64,000 nucleotides of DNA from Neostapfia colusana (GCA_030760725.1 JASWHV010000008.1:33452720-33516719), one strand, 5' to 3'; positions 47,901 through 60,035 are shown, counted from the stretch's first letter. Notes: a model not told the origin generated them from the sequence alone. A program made the numbers and translations.

Positions 47901-48472
47901 CTGGCGAGAGAGTGATTTACGGGATTGATCTCGTAAATGAAGCTGAAGACAGGGTACGGCTTATTCAAGCAAATCTTAAAGCCGCTCAATCCAGGCAAAA
48001 GAGCTATGAGGATAAAAGACGTCGTCCTCTGAACTTTCAAGTTGGATACCACGTATATCTCCACGTATCTCCTATGAAGGGCATTCACCGATTCGGAGTG
48101 AAAGGGAAATTAGCTCCACGTTTTATCGGTCCCTTCGCCATCATTGAAAGGTGTGGACCCTTGGCATACCGTTTGGAGCTACCGGCAGCCTTAGCCGGGG
48201 TGCATAACGTCTTCCACATATCTCAGTTGCGGAAGTGTGTAATAGTTCCAACGGAGATTCTCACGGATGACGTAGCAGATTTGAAGCCAGACCTCACTTA
48301 TGTTGAGCATCCAACCCGGATAATTGATGAAAAGACTGGCGAGACCAGAAGCCGGACGCTGCGATTTTTCAAGGTCGTATGGGAAAATCATACGTCCGAC
48401 GAAGCTACATGGGAAAGCGAGGAGTATTTGCAACGCAATCATCCGGAGTTGTTAGAGGCGTATGTTGAGTAA
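44837..48472 (+). CDS. Protease-RT-RNase H-integrase-chromodomain polyprotein of E, integrase site lost
   Basis: Real coding similarity begins just after the gag overlap (about 44940); the Met at 44837 is not a natural start. Residues ~128-130 are the protease DSG ([10 protein letters not shown]). RT has [10 protein letters not shown] and FIDDILVYS (~440). RNase H keeps [14 protein letters not shown] and YTDHKSL. Integrase has the zinc end ([15 protein letters not shown]) and first Asp (MDFIVGLP, ~862). The second Asp is Gly (VSGRG, codon 47606-47608, residue 924) and the Glu is Lys (QTKRVNQ, codon 47714-47716, residue 960). A chromodomain ends the protein. The 1.2 kb-codon frame has no stop but cannot integrate by itself if these residues are needed as in all known family members. 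Confidence 0.92.
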   Translation: MTTLLLNRGLLHLHHSSNLFLMHLSINKVHQNTFFPQEVEDDQGDLSAEPSAVPLHFDNEPNVNEATEPSSNNVSAGPVPQSDLGQQRKAMSKVGTVNYVSVDDLPKGGPVLAGRFTLNDKPVVILFDSGATHNFISRATVIRDQISTTITKGSYLIHSPGGDISTNEVVYRAPLCLGGKIYPTTLIILEDQGINAILGISWLTFHKAVLDIENRSVHLDSPLHGRQTLYLGEAISKDPEVCNAEVCKLEDIPVVCEYPDVFPEDLRGLPPEREVEFKIELIPGTTPIPRRPYKMAPSELAELKEQLKDLMYKGFIRPSSSPWGCSALFVKKKDETLRLCVDYRPLNALTIKNKCPLPRIDILFDQLVGAKVFSRMDLRSGYHQIKIRAEDVPKTAFSTRYGLYEYLVMSFGLTNAPAHFMYLMNSVFMQELDQFVVVFIDDILVYSESEEEHAKNLHIVLQRLRDHKLYAKFSKCEFWINQVPFLGHIISAEGIAVDPSKIEQVLKWKSPTSVHEVRSFLGLAGYYRRFILSFSKISKPMTELLKKGIKYDWSKPCEEAFQTLVKHLTTAPVLAQLDTTKPFDVYCDASGVGLGCVLMQGGRVVAYGSRQLRNHEQHYPTHDLELAAVVLALKMWRHYLLGNLVHLYTDHKSLKYIFTQKELNMRQRQWLELIKDCEIEIHYHPGKANVVADALSRKSHIHNITIAPIEEEEPSLYLVPYGALHNLALIPTIREEVMEAQRRDKGMTHIKRRLKNGEMKCFRLDDEDTLWFKDRIVVPRDMRLRKKNLDEAHLSKFSIHPGSNKMYQDLQKKFWWTRMKREVAKYISECDTCRRIMADHVKKSGLLQPLQILAWKWEDLSMDFIVGLPMTSHHHDSIWVIVDRLTKSARFIPVHTNYSAKQYAELYIARILCLHGVPRTIVSGRGSLFVSCFWEQLHASLGTKLIRSSAYHPQTDGQTKRVNQILEDMLRACAIYHGKSWHDHLPLAEFSYNNGYQTSIKMEPYEALYGRKCRTPLNWCESGERVIYGIDLVNEAEDRVRLIQANLKAAQSRQKSYEDKRRRPLNFQVGYHVYLHVSPMKGIHRFGVKGKLAPRFIGPFAIIERCGPLAYRLELPAALAGVHNVFHISQLRKCVIVPTEILTDDVADLKPDLTYVEHPTRIIDEKTGETRSRTLRFFKVVWENHTSDEATWESEEYLQRNHPELLEAYVE

Positions 48473-48501
48473 CTGTCCTTTCCACATTCTCCTTAATCAT
48501 G

Positions 48502-48537
48502 AATCTCGGGACGAGATTCTTTTTAAGGGGGGAGGAA
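48502..48537 (+). other. Hairpin and polypurine tract of E
   Basis: AATCTCG/CGAGATT stem with GGA loop (48502-48518), then TTTTTAAGGGGGGAGGAA to 48537, abutting the LTR. Confidence 0.85.
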
Positions 48538-51500
48538 TGTAAATGTCCCAAAACTTGTAAATAGAAAACTTGAGCTATGAATAAAGTTGAGTTATATGCA
48601 AGAAAGGGGACTTATAAAAACTTTTGTGTTACTCATAAAAGTGTTGGCATGAGCAATAAAAACTTTGAATTCAGTTTGAATTAAGAGGTGCACTTCAAAA
48701 AGAAGGAGGGCATGTTCAAAAGAGAAAATTCAAACTGTTCTTTGAAAAAGTGTATTTGCAATAGCCAAGTCAAAGATCAGAGGACATATTTGAATTCCTC
48801 AGGTTCAAGTTGTGAAGGAGGCAAATTTTGAGCAAATTTCGAGGTGCCTTGATATGATTATCAAAGGGACTTGTAAATTTCATCTAAATTTGAATTCAAA
48901 TTTGAAACTGAGGCAAAAGAGGTCAAATTGCCAAATGACTTTGGAATTTGAGTTCCTCAGAATTGAATTTGTAAAGTGCCAAGAATTTTGGAGATCTTTG
49001 GGGCAGGAGGGAGTGGTGGGCCCCACTTGTCATAGAGATGGGGGGGTTATGACTTGCTGCTTAAGTCTTTCTCGGTGTATTGGTTTCCACCCGAGCTGCC
49101 GTGGGGGCTACGGGCGCCACCGCGACTCCACGGGGAGGACACATCCTGGTCTGTATTCTCGCGCTGGCGATCGACTCGGCGGTTCGCTCGTCCTCAGCGT
49201 GTGAAGTAGCCGTAAACGAGTTGTGGTGCCCTGCCTCTCCCCGAGTAACCAGCCGAACAGCACGCTGCCGCCGCTCCCCGGTGCTCCAGCAGAATCCAGC
49301 GAAAACCGGTGCACAGCCTCCCTCCGAGCTGATGAACAACACCGTGCGCCACTCTTCTTCTCCCTGACACAAAAGCGATCGAGGTTGATCCTCTCTGCCG
49401 CAAAGGCGCCGTGTCCGCGCGTCGGCCGAAAGTGAACCGAGGAGAGGGCTCCTGTGGACAGCGGAGTCTAGCGCCTTTCACGGCCAAGCAAGGACATCCC
49501 CGGACGCGCCAGCGAGCCCTGCTGCTTCCACCCAAACCACAAGGCAAGCCGTGAACCACCGACCGAGAACCCGGAAAAACTTCGCCGACGGCTACCGGGC
49601 GACGGTCTGGTATGAATTCTCACTCCCTTCTCGTCTTTAGGTCACTAAACTGTGCTCAAAGGACCTATACTCGAGGACGACCCGATCCCCTCCCCAATCA
49701 TGGCTTGGAACCGCATATTAGCAGACAATTTTGAAGTTTCCGAGCGGCGATGATGGCGGGGACCCTAGGGCGCACGGTGAACGCCCACTTGCCGCCGTTT
49801 CTGAGCCACGTTGATGCCATGCCGAGCTAGCCCACCCTCTGCTGGTACTTTTAGGTGGTTCAGTTGAGCTGTTAGCGGGCTACAGGGGTCGGGCGATGGT
49901 GCCAATCGTCACCGAAGGCCGCGGCTCGTCGCCGGCCTACTTCCGGCCACCGGCAGCCCGAGCCAACCCCGTAGACATGTTCCCCGTCCCTGAAAACCCC
50001 CGGGCGGCGAGTAGCAGGCTGTGGGATGGCCGGAAAGTCAAGTCCGGCGAGGTCAGCACCGCGCCGGCGAGGGGGTGGAGCGCGCGGGAAAAAGGGGGCG
50101 GGAGGAAGAAGAAGCTGCTGGCCCCACTGGTCAGTGGCTGTGGCGGTCGACTGGGATTTGCTGCGGCCACCCGATCTGCTGCGGCTACAGACTGGGCAGC
50201 TGTGGACCGTGGTGTGGCTACAGCGAGGGACTGACACGTGTGCCGGTCAGAGTTTAAACTGTTTCCAATTCAGTTTGAGTTACAAATTTAGTTCAAACTT
50301 TAGAACTGCATAACTTTTGCTAGGAAGCTCCACAATTAGTGATTCAAATTGGGTTGGATTCAGGATGAAGAGCTCTATCCAAATGTGCAATCCAATTTTC
50401 AAGAAAACCAATAGAAAATTCTGGAGAATTCTTTAAAGCTTTTCAGCAAAAGAATTTTAGAGGGAGTTTGGTTCATCTAAAATTCCCCAAATCTTTCAAG
50501 AATATTCTTTAGGATATTAGGAGACTCCTGTAAAAGTTTCAGCTCATTTGAAGTTGATTTAGATAGGGCAATTCTAATTCCAAGTTTCTGCATTCAAATA
50601 AGCACAGAAACATTTTCAGGGAATTTCCAAAACTTGGAAATTCAGTTCTAGCCATTCCTTAGCTCCAAAAATCCTAGAAAAATTCATGCATACTCCCTGA
50701 GCTATGTATGAGATTATAGTTCACTTGGATTTGCATGAAAGTGCAAGTTTAATCAAAATTAATTCCTTTATGCCTAAATGCTTAGGGAATTGTTCTGGGT
50801 GACCTAATCAGTGAAACATTCTGAATTTTGGTCCAGAGGACTTTCCTGTGACAAGGAACTCAAAAGAAAATTCCCAGCTCCATTGGAGCCCTTCATCATT
50901 ATGTCCTGTTCAACTCATTAGTTGATCCCCACCCAAGTGATGAAATCCCACTCATCACTTGATCCTAGTGCTTGTACACAAACCCAAACCACTAGCACCA
51001 GTTTCATTTTAAATTCTTAAACCGAGTTCCAGTTTTTAAACTTGTCTTTAACACTTGTCAGCAAAAGTTTTATAATTAAACATGTACGCATACTCATTAC
51101 GTGTAGTGATTAAACGTGGATAAGTGAAGATTTGATCAAGGAGCAAGAAGGCAAGGATTAAGCTTCAAGTCATCATCAGCAACTAACTTTATCTTATCTG
51201 ACTTTAGTCACCTGCAAAACCAAGGCAAGCCCCGGTTTGCATTTAAGTTATTTTCTAAAGTTTTTACTTTGTTCGCTACTATGGGTCTCAGTTTGTATAT
51301 GCATTAGGTCAAGGATGTTGTATACCCCACTTGCATAAACAAAAATGAACCCTGAGGTCGAGGGTAGAATTGTGTCATCATTGTAGAATAAGGCCATGCT
51401 AAATAGACTAGGGCATCCGGTAGAAGACGAGTAGTTGGAATCTACTCGCGAGCTTTGGTTCAGGAATTCATAAGTGTGGTTGGGGAAGGAAGAAAACTAA

Positions 51501-52632
51501 AGTTTACATTTCTAAAGATGAGACCGGGCAGAGGGGTTAGGCTAAGACAAGACGAGGTCTTGGTCGAGTAGCTCTGCCTGTGTCGGTTAAGGACCGATGC
51601 GTATGCCGCGTCCAGGAGCAAGTATTGAGTTGTGTACCGGATGCTTACTGATATATGGGAACCAGGAAACCGATGTACCAGGTTCACTGGATTGTAGAGG
51701 CATACCACATCATCTCGTTAGACCTATGAGCCTGAGACGGCGCGACCGGTTCTACAGTCTAGTGTCCTGAGAAAGGTTGCCACATACGACGTAATGAAGG
51801 ACGCCAGAGTTGGGTCTTCAGAGGCGGGCGTATGTGTCGAGTTATCCGGGTAGTGTTTGATTCGAATTACCGTCCCTCGCGGTTATTGAGTACCGCTTGC
51901 TCCCATGTTGTGACGTAGTAATCAACTTGTGTGGAAATAGTTTGCAAAAAGTATAATTGCTGTTATGATTATGTTAATTTGAATGAAAACCATGTTTGAA
52001 GTAGAGATAGAGCAAACTAAAGTTATTTTTCACCTTGGGACAAGTAACATTGGAATGAAGCATTTCTTGTTTGATTGTGGAGTTCCAATGTTGCTGGGCG
52101 CAAGGTCACTACTATTATGGCTAAAATCTGAAAGTTAAGGATGGACTCGTAGGCGAGTCTTTTCGCAAATGACAGGCTTAAGTCTTAGGTTACTTTCATG
52201 TAGAGTTTCATGTCTTATGAAAGACGGTTAAGTCTTGCTGAGCCCTTGTGCTCACTCTTGCTATATAAGTGGTTTTGCAGGTAAACTTCGACGCTATAAA
52301 GAAGGTTGTCCGGTGAGACTCGGGAACTTCCGAGTCATGTGACACTTGGAGAACCTAGCCGCTGCCATGTCTTCGTGTTGCTAGCGAGAGGAGTCCGCGG
52401 GCTGGACCCCTTCTTGAATGCTACTTAGATATTCAACGTGAGCTGTTATAGACTTCTGCTGTAGCTATTTTATGTAAGTTATTTACCAAGAAACAAGTTT
52501 AAGCTTCTGCTTTGATTTATGTAATACACTGTTCCTTATATGTGTGCTGTTCGGTGCCGCATAACACGGCACCACCCAATGCGATCCCCGGGCGAGGCGG
52601 CACAGCCCCGTGATGGAGGTCGGGCCCCCTCA
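48538..52632 (+). repeat. 3' LTR of E
   Basis: 4095 bp, TGTAAATGTCCC to CCCCTCA. It includes a short frame MMAGTLGRTVNAHLPPFL (49750-49830), the homologue of the GRTV exon of B and S, closed by TAG, and the hairpin at 52239-52254. The ORFs in the GC-rich part (49060-50260) are otherwise unconserved. Confidence 0.9.
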
Positions 52633-52860
52633 GATTCAAAATCTGCTCCCCGTGATAGTTTCTGAACTTTGTTTAATGTGACTGATTTAGAGGAAGAATT
52701 TGAGCTCTATATGACTACCAACGTGGAGGGAGACTTCAAAACCTTTCCAATGAATATTCATAAAACCTCTGTTGGATGAGTAGATCAAAATCCACACACC
52801 ATTCTTAATTTCGACAGTCAAATATCTTCGCATCTTTTGGAGGATTTAGAGGAAGAATTT
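52633..52860. other. Unassigned sequence right of E
   Basis: No frame and no clear match to other parts of the window, apart from a short repeated GATTTAGAGGAAGAATTT at about 52685 and 52846. Confidence 0.3.
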
Positions 52861-55608
52861 AGAAGATCCAAGAATACCAACATCCTAAACTCACAAGTAG
52901 CTTCCAACTACCCGACCTGTACCGGATCCTATACAACTTAAGCCTAGCAGAATTTACATGAAGGTAACCTGTTCCACCCTGTACTCCAAGGGTTTGTGGG
53001 TCATGCATTTGGAGTATCAATCACCTTGACCTAATGCACAATTCATACTAGACCAATAGAAGTGATACAAAGTAAAATGTAACTAAAAAGCTGTTAAATG
53101 TAAACCGGGGCTTGCCTTATGTTGCTGCAGGTTTAGTTCTACTTTATAGTCAGTATCTTGGCAATGATTAAATCTTCAACTTGCTGATCCGAGTCAGGTT
53201 CCTCGTCGAACTCCTTCGTCGTGTTTCCTACCGATATGAATATGCACAGTTTTAATACGAGTAACTGAATTATAAAACAAATGTCTTTTAGGAACCAAGA
53301 ATGGTTTAGACCAACTCTAAAGTGAGAGATGAGCTCTGTTATGGACAGAAACAGAGGATATCTTTAGGTGGGCAGTGGATGGTTGTTGGAGAAAATGCAA
53401 AGAGCTATTTATAATGGACATAAGAAAGGTAGTGGAAAGAACCAGGAGAAAACTTGAGAAGATGATCTCAACTTGCTCTGAAATTTTTGCAGTGGACCAT
53501 AGATCATACAGAGGTATGGCTTGCAAAATTTCAGACAATGTTGATGGAAGATGTGGCTTAGAGAATTTTCTTACTATTTGGCTTTTCTAAATTCCTATGG
53601 CAATTATAGTGTCTTGTCATGCTCCAAATTTGGTTTTTGAGAAACTTGAGAGTCTCATGAGTACTTGGTTTCACCATTTTTGGAGATTCCTACACAGAGA
53701 TATGGATTTTCCAAACTTGGTTAAAAGTCTGAAAATGTCTTTGTTCATTTTCCCATTTTTCAGAGGCACAGAGGATTCAAACAATATTTGACCAAGCAAA
53801 TGGAGTCCAATGCCTCTTAAAAATTTACTTGGGTTCAAGGACTTTTTGAAGAATGTCCTGCCCAAATTTGGGAATTTTCCAATAAACAGAACTCCTGAAA
53901 AAAATCCTACAAGATTTCCATTAAATGAATTAATGAGCCAAATCCAGGGATTTTCATAAATATTGGGATCCACCTATGGATAGTACTCTTTGAGAGGAAT
54001 GCAACAAAATTTATTTCACAATTTTTGGAGGTTCCTCACAAAGTTATAGCTCTCCAAAGTTTGAACCGAATTAGGAAAATCTGGAAAATATTTAAATACC
54101 GATAGTGGGTCCCACTCGTCATCCCTAACCTTCAGCCTCGCGCCAAACAGAGCAGTGGCGGCTCCCTCCGGTGAGGTCCCCGGAAAGGCACTTCCCAGCC
54201 ACCTCCGGACCCCCTGCTGGCAACCCCCCCCCCCCATTTTCCCCCACGCTGAACTCATTGGTGAGGTCGCCAGCGGCTAAAACTCGCCGGCAAACAGGGT
54301 GCACCGGCAACAGCAAACCCTAGGGCTCCGGCGAGGTAGTGCACAGTGAATTCTCCACCAAATGGTCGGTTCTTGAGCTCTAAAGCACCATGGGATCATG
54401 TAGAAGACCGCCATGAGGTCTAAACAAGCCGGGGTGTGCTCCAAACCTATCGACACCGTGCGCCCGATATGGTCCAGCGGTATACCCTCGAAAAGAACTC
54501 GGATTCCTTGCTCTACACTCAATTTCTTGGTCTAAAATCGATGGAGGAGGTGTGCTAGACAGTTAAGATCCTGTGGGTGAAGCTTGAAACACAACAAACA
54601 CGATTTAAGGACGAATTTTGCAATTCCTTACCTCAAGGTCAGTTTCTGCCACCCGGAGAAAATCTTGAAATTCTCCCTCTGTGCTCAATGGCTAGGGCTG
54701 AGCTTCGGAGGTGAGCAACTAGGCTTGTAGGTGCACCGATGGGGTGGCTTGCTTGGGCGTGATCACTCCTGGTTTGGGCTGGCCACGGCGACCAGTTTGG
54801 TTTTTCAGCGTTTACCTGAGAGCTGCAGAATCTTTGATGTTTTCCGGTGCCAACGAGCGTGGGACCGTGGGGAAAGTTGCTAACCGGCTAGAGCACTCAG
54901 GGGCGCAGCTCTTTGCTGTTGGGGGCTTGAGCAATCGGTACTCTGGTTACTGTTGTTTGATCAGAGAAGAACCGAGAGCGTACGAGCGGCTGTTTTCTAC
55001 GTGCGGGAGAAACCACGAGAGCGAGCTCGATCGGGGAGAGCGAAAAAGGGTTGTCGCACTCGTGGTGTTGATCAGGACGAGCGACCGCGAGGAAACCAGG
55101 AGGTCGCGCCTGCGACGGAAGTCGGCTGCTGTCGCGCGTGGCTCACACGCGAAACAGAACAGAGTCGGTTCACTCCCTCTACCGTATGCCATGTGGGGTC
55201 CACTGCCCCTCTCCCTTATCCCCCAATTCCGTTTAAAATAGCAAACGAGCTTCAAATTTGATCATACTCGGAGGGTAGGCCAAAAGAAATGTGAGCAACA
55301 CAACGGTGCACTCAAATTTGAATTTCGGTGATGTCGGAATTTGAAACTGAGATTTAAATTAAAATTCAAATTTTCTCCTGTTTAAATTCTAACAAATAGG
55401 AAATCCTTTTAAAATGCTCTGAAAATTTGCCGGGCTATTATAGGATGTGTAGAGAACCAAATGATAGCTTTAGATCTCCGTGTTCCGGAATTTTTGCAAG
55501 TTCAAGTTTAGACTTGGAGCTCACACCGTTAAATTCAAAAGTTTAAATTCCCTCTCATTTTCTCGGTGTGACTTGTAGCTCCACTTGCTAGAGTTTTGGG
55601 ATTTCACA
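52861..55608 (-). repeat. LTR of family F, reverse, left end uncertain
   Basis: On the minus strand it starts TGTGAAATCCCAAAA at 55608 and runs through a GC-rich part (54060-55240), a GRTV-coding stretch (54454-54462 and around), and the conserved AAG|GCAAGCCCCGG motif (53105-53118). It then reaches a region like B LTR 13260-13330 (TTCCAACTACCCGACCTGTACCGGATCC). It is diverged from B, H and E, with no partner LTR in the window. Confidence 0.6.
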
Positions 55609-56445
55609 TGACCCTCCTGAGAAATATGCTCTACATCGCTACGAGTACCGTACAATGCGAGCTCAGGATCTTCATAATCTGAAAGTGATTGATATTCTTG
55701 TGCACCTTGTTGAAGTGGCGGTGCACAACTACTCATTTCATGCTGTTGCAGCAGTGGCTGAACCTCCATGGGTGAATATGGACATTATTGCATCTGAGGT
55801 GGTCCGTCAAAGGACTGAATTTCCACCCCGGATGGTAAGCAATACATCACTGGTTGTTCTTGATGATAATCACCCGTACTTGCCAGTGATAATTTTCTCT
55901 TCCTCTTACTTTCCTTATGCTCGAGTTCAGCTATTTATTGAATTAATGTTGGCATTGACTAACTGGCTATAATTCCTTTTATTGCATTGTGCCACTTTTG
56001 TCCGAAGCTTCACATCAAGGCCTCGGAAGAAGTAATGACACTTCATCGTCTCGTTATGCACATAAGAGGATGCATATTGTACTAAACGGTTAAATTCCGT
56101 AAAGTACTTCATAACACTCATGCCTCCTTGTTTGAGTTCATAGAACTCTTCAATTCTAGTTTCGATGATGCCCTCACAGATATGACATGCACGGAAAGCA
56201 TCACGAAACTCCGTCCACGACGCACGATGACCCTCAGCGATCTTAGCAAGACCACCAAGCCCCAGCGGATCCATGAAGTTGCTGAACGGCAAATAAAGCC
56301 TTCTCATATTCGTGACACTGGAGCATTCCCAATTTAGATTCAATCACTCAGAGCCAATGATCTGCCTCCATGGCTTCTTTAGCTTCAGAGAATACCGGTG
56401 GTTGTCTTGCTAGAAAATCCAAATAAGTGTTCAGTGTGGGGTTTT
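55609..56445 (-). pseudogene. Gag remnant of family F
   Basis: Minus-strand frames give [26 protein letters not shown], an IESKLGMLQC segment, WTEFRDAFRACHICEGIIETRIEEF, YELKQGGMSVMKYFTEFNRLVQYA, and a Gln-rich end with PPLQQGAQEYQ. The last resembles E gag (QQGAPEYFF). Stops and frameshifts separate the pieces. As in E, no CCHC motif is visible. The end of gag runs almost directly into a purine-rich CTCAGGAGGGTCA and the LTR start, with no pol between. Confidence 0.75.
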
Positions 56446-56601
56446 GCTGTGAGGTTTCTGTAGGATCGAAGTACACATGTAAAGCTACCAGAGGGGGGTG
56501 AATGGTAGATAAAAACTTTTCAGCGGAAGCAACAAAACACCCCTCAGCAGAAAACCGATCTGTTAAAGAAACCATGTGTGCGACTAATCTAAACGTGTTC
56601 A
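56446..56601. other. Unassigned segment left of T
   Basis: It contains CAGAGGGGGGTGAATGG followed by GATAAAAACTTTTCAGCGGAAGC, a pattern I associate with copia-type LTR ends in grasses, but too short to assign. No gene. Confidence 0.3.
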
Positions 56602-57011
56602 TGTAACACCCCAAAATTTTGATTCAAAACACTAAATCATGTTAAGAGGGGAATTTAAAAATTTTTGGACGTGTTGCATGTTTTGCAAAAATCCAAATTC
56701 AAACTGGAATTCAAATTAAACTCAAATCAGAAAAGAAATGGAAAAAGAAAAAGAGAAAACAGAAAAAAACCGGCCAGTGGGCCGAAACCCACCAGCCGGC
56801 CCAACTTACCCCGCGCCAGCCCGCAGCCGCGCGCCCGCGTTTTCTCACGCTGACAGGCGGGACCCACCCGGGCTTCATCTTCCACCTCGCGCCGTGCCGG
56901 ACTCTCTCTCTCACCGAATCCAAACTGATCGGAACTGCTGCGGATCACAGCCGAATTTCGCTCGAGGAGGAAACGGACATGATCTAAACCACCTCGCCGC
57001 TTTCCCCCGTC

Positions 57012-57019
57012 TATAAAAA
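57012..57019 (+). promoter_or_regulatory. TATA box of T LTR
   Basis: CTATAAAAACCCTGGCC in a GC-rich setting. It is kept in the reversed fragment at 1251-1257. Transcription would start about 30 bp downstream, which makes U3 short (~440 bp) and R/U5 about 3 kb. Confidence 0.6.
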
Positions 57020-57221
57020 CCCTGGCCCCGTTCTGTTTTTCCCACGCGATCGCCGATTTTTACTCCGGTGAGAACCGAGACTTCTCCGGTGAATTCTGAC
57101 CGATCTAAGCTCGGAAACTCCGATCTAACTCGCTGGTCTTGATCCACCGCCTCCGGGGAACCTTGCAGGTGCAGAAAACTCGGTGACTTGCGGTGTAAAC
57201 ACAGCGCCGACGAGCTTCGCC

Positions 57222-59770
57222 ATGGTTTTGCCTCGGACCTCGCCGCCGATCACCTTCCAGGACCTCCGAGCTCAAGAAAACCCCCGAGGTGAGATCCCCG
57301 ACCTCCCCTCTACCGATCTATGCCATAAGATCACAGTTCTAGGCAGAATTCTCGAGGATCCGAAAGTTTCCGGCGAGATCGCCGCTTCCCGCCGCCGTGC
57401 GCCGCCGGCAGCGCCGCCCGCGCTCGATCAGAGCGACGTGGCCGCTTGTGCGCCGTTTATTTTAAATCGCACGGTAGGGTTTAAATCCCCGCGTACAGGT
57501 TCGATGTTTTAATCTCAGCCGTCGGTTTAAAATCGGACGGTCCACGTCAGCCCCGCGTTATAAAGACTGGAATTCTTACGTGCTACCCCCTGGGGTTCTC
57601 GGGAAATAAGAGCTAGCCCCGGAAACTTCAGATCTAGCCCCTGGAACTCCAGAAAATCATGTAAATTCATTTAAAAATCAGTTTTAGCCCCTGGACTTAA
57701 TAAAAATTAGGAAAAACACCTCTGATAAGTGTAGCTAGACCCCTGGAAATTCTGAAAATAATATTATAGACCCTGTAATGGGATGAGTTCATCATTTTAG
57801 CCCTGTTTAGTACTTAATTTAGTAAATTGAATATGTAACTAGTGTTTAAAAATTAAAAAGTGGGACAAACATATTGTCAAAATTAAGTTAAAGATTTTCT
57901 CAGTGTTTAGGAAATTTTGGAGGGAGATAAAAACATATTTTGGACTGAATTGAATCTGTTTAATTTATTATTCACAATTAGGGACACAATTTTAAGTAAT
58001 AAATAGTTTTAGAAAATAGGGAAAATAATTATGAGATGGTTTCCATCAGAGGCAAAGGTCAAAATATGTTATTAAATTATTTAGGACCAGAACCTATTCT
58101 GTTAGATGATGAGTATTACTAATTTCATAATAAAGTACACAATTATGCATAGGAATATAAATCTGAAAATATAGCAACTAGTAAATGATAAATCCAAAGA
58201 GTTCAGTTTAGGGTTGGTAGAAGTTATGAAGGCACATATGGGAAAGAAAAATACTTTTAATACACACTTGGTAGTAAAAAGGTGTAGTAGTTGAATATAA
58301 GAAATTTATTGGAAACTCATATATCTAGTATGTAAGTATAAATGTGGACACAAAAGTAGGAATCATATACACATGGTTAAAAGTGCATGCAAGCCACAAC
58401 TCAACACACATAAAGTAACCACAACACATATAAGGGTGAATGACTTTCATAAATATGAATATGTGGTTTGTATGAAATGGATGTGTGAACTATGTCTTAT
58501 GGATTGTTGTTTTTCTTTTGCTACGTGTGATGGTATGATGTAGAACCTGCTCAAGAGCAAGTTATTCCTTTCCAAGACCAGGACTACCCATTTCAAGAGC
58601 AGCAAGAAGGAGGCAAGTGTCCTTGACCACTTTGATCCTATGCTAGGATGTGTAGCTAGAATTATTTGCATTGTCAATTGAAAATATGAAACCCATGTTA
58701 GGATGTTTCCCTAGAATTGCATTACCTTGTTTCCTTGTAGCTTGGGTTGGGATTTATTTATTATGTCATTTATTTACATGCATACGCTTAGCCATGCTTA
58801 GAATGGGATATTTGGGATATGAGATCATCAGTTTATATTACCATACTCTTGAATGGGATATTGTGAGTTATGTAGAAGTAGGGATCAAGGCAAGTTGGAT
58901 GTTTTGGTTGTGTGCTGGGTGCACGAGACTCGGGTTTGTGTTGAGTACTTGCCTGGATCCTAAGGACCGGTTCATGGAGCATGTAACCTGGCTTTACAGT
59001 GCCAACCACATGCTGAGATGGGGCAGCTTGGCCAATTAATTAGGTGTATCCCCGGCGTAGTATGGGTGTGTTGGATGGTGCGGGGAATAGGTGTCAGCTG
59101 GACTACCATATGATCCGCAAGGCTCAAGAGGGGGACACTGCAGCGGGGTTGGAGCCTCTTGTATGCTGTTAGGGGGTGAAACCTCAGTGGGCCCACGCTC
59201 GTCGGGAATCCCTTTGTAAAGGCTTCGTAGTGATCTCCTGGCTACACACCTGGGAAGTGTGAATGTGGTTCGTAGCCACTGGCATAATGGAGGTTCTTTT
59301 AGTCCACCCGACAACGAGGGATGAAATCACTACATGTGGGTACAGTGGTACAAACTCTGCAGAGTCAAAACTGTCATGACAGCCGTGCTCACGGTCAAGA
59401 GCGGCTTGGACTTATTCATGATTAGAGGATTGATGGTTTTTGGAAGTTGTGAATGTTAAGCGGGGAGCTTAACATCGGAAATGATGTTATGGTTATTTGA
59501 TTATGATGAGGGTATGGGAGCTTGGGACCATTTCATCTATGTAGTAATGTAGGTGCTTAAAAAGCTAAGGTGATAGGAATTAATTGCGTAGTGCTTTAAC
59601 CATGAGTTCAACCTCTCCTTGTTCTAGCCATGCATGATATAATTTTCTCACACTTGCTGAGTACCCTTGGTACTCAACCTTGCATATTTGTTGGTTTATA
59701 TTGCTTCTCGGGTCAAGACAATGAGGTGGTGTATAATGACCAAGACTTTGGACCCGAGGAAGGTTTCTAG
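57222..59770 (+). CDS. LTR-embedded three-exon micro-gene of T
   Basis: Predicted exons are 57222-57288, 58544-58612 and 59718-59770 (TAG). Donor 1 is CCGAG|GTGAGA. Acceptor 2 is ATGATGTAG. Donor 2 is GGAG|GCAAGT, a full match to the GC-AG donor consensus. Acceptor 3, GGTCAAG, is weak. All junctions are phase 1 and the joined frame is 62 codons. Exon 1 encodes MVLPRTSPPITFQDLRAQE. Exon 2 is Gln-rich (PFQDQDYPFQEQQEG). Exon 3 is acidic. Layout and phases equal those of H, although sequence similarity is low. Alternatively only leader exons. Confidence 0.4.
59658..59676 (+). other. LTR hairpin of T (8-bp stem)
   Basis: TGAGTACC/GGTACTCA with loop CTT, after CTTGC, at the place where other families have TGAGC/GCTCA. 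The fifth pair is T-A here and C-G there. Confidence 0.65.
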
Positions 59771-60022
59771 GTTCATGGAGACCCCCGGGCAACGCCTGTG
59801 ACGGAGCCCTCAAGAATAATATTCCGCTGCTAGTTTATTTGTTTGTGATGAACGTATTATTGTCCATTGAGACATTTGCAATGTAAGACTTATTTATATT
59901 CGACACCTGGCTTGTAATAAATGATGCTTCACTATTTGTCATCACATGTATGAGAAAATGATCCTGGCATACATGTGATATTCACTTGGTTGTTTCTTCG
60001 GAAAAACCGGGTGTGACAGAGG

Positions 60023-60035
60023 TGGTATCAGAGCC
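60023..60035 (+). other. Primer-binding site of T
   Basis: TGGTATCAGAGCC, four bases after the LTR end. Confidence 0.9.

Larger units (their letters stand above)
36562..52632 (+). mobile_element. Element E: chromovirus with truncated 5' LTR
   Basis: E has a truncated 5' LTR (split by a solo LTR), PBS, leader, gag, long pol frame, polypurine tract and full 3' LTR. The 5' LTR starts at the equivalent of 50893 of the 3' LTR, so the first ~2.35 kb are lost. No target duplication can be checked. gag lacks a CCHC knuckle, and integrase has lost two catalytic residues. Confidence 0.9.
56602..60018 (+). repeat. 5' LTR of T
   Basis: 3417 bp, TGTAACACCCC to GTGTGACA. It has a TATA box at 57012, a GC-rich 5' part, three micro-gene exons and a long hairpin. 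The left part recurs reversed at 826-1643. Confidence 0.9.

Noticed and set aside
54744..55261. 165-codon plus-strand ORF in the F region
   Set aside because: It lies in the GC-rich LTR part of a reverse-oriented element with no similarity to other families and no conserved motifs.
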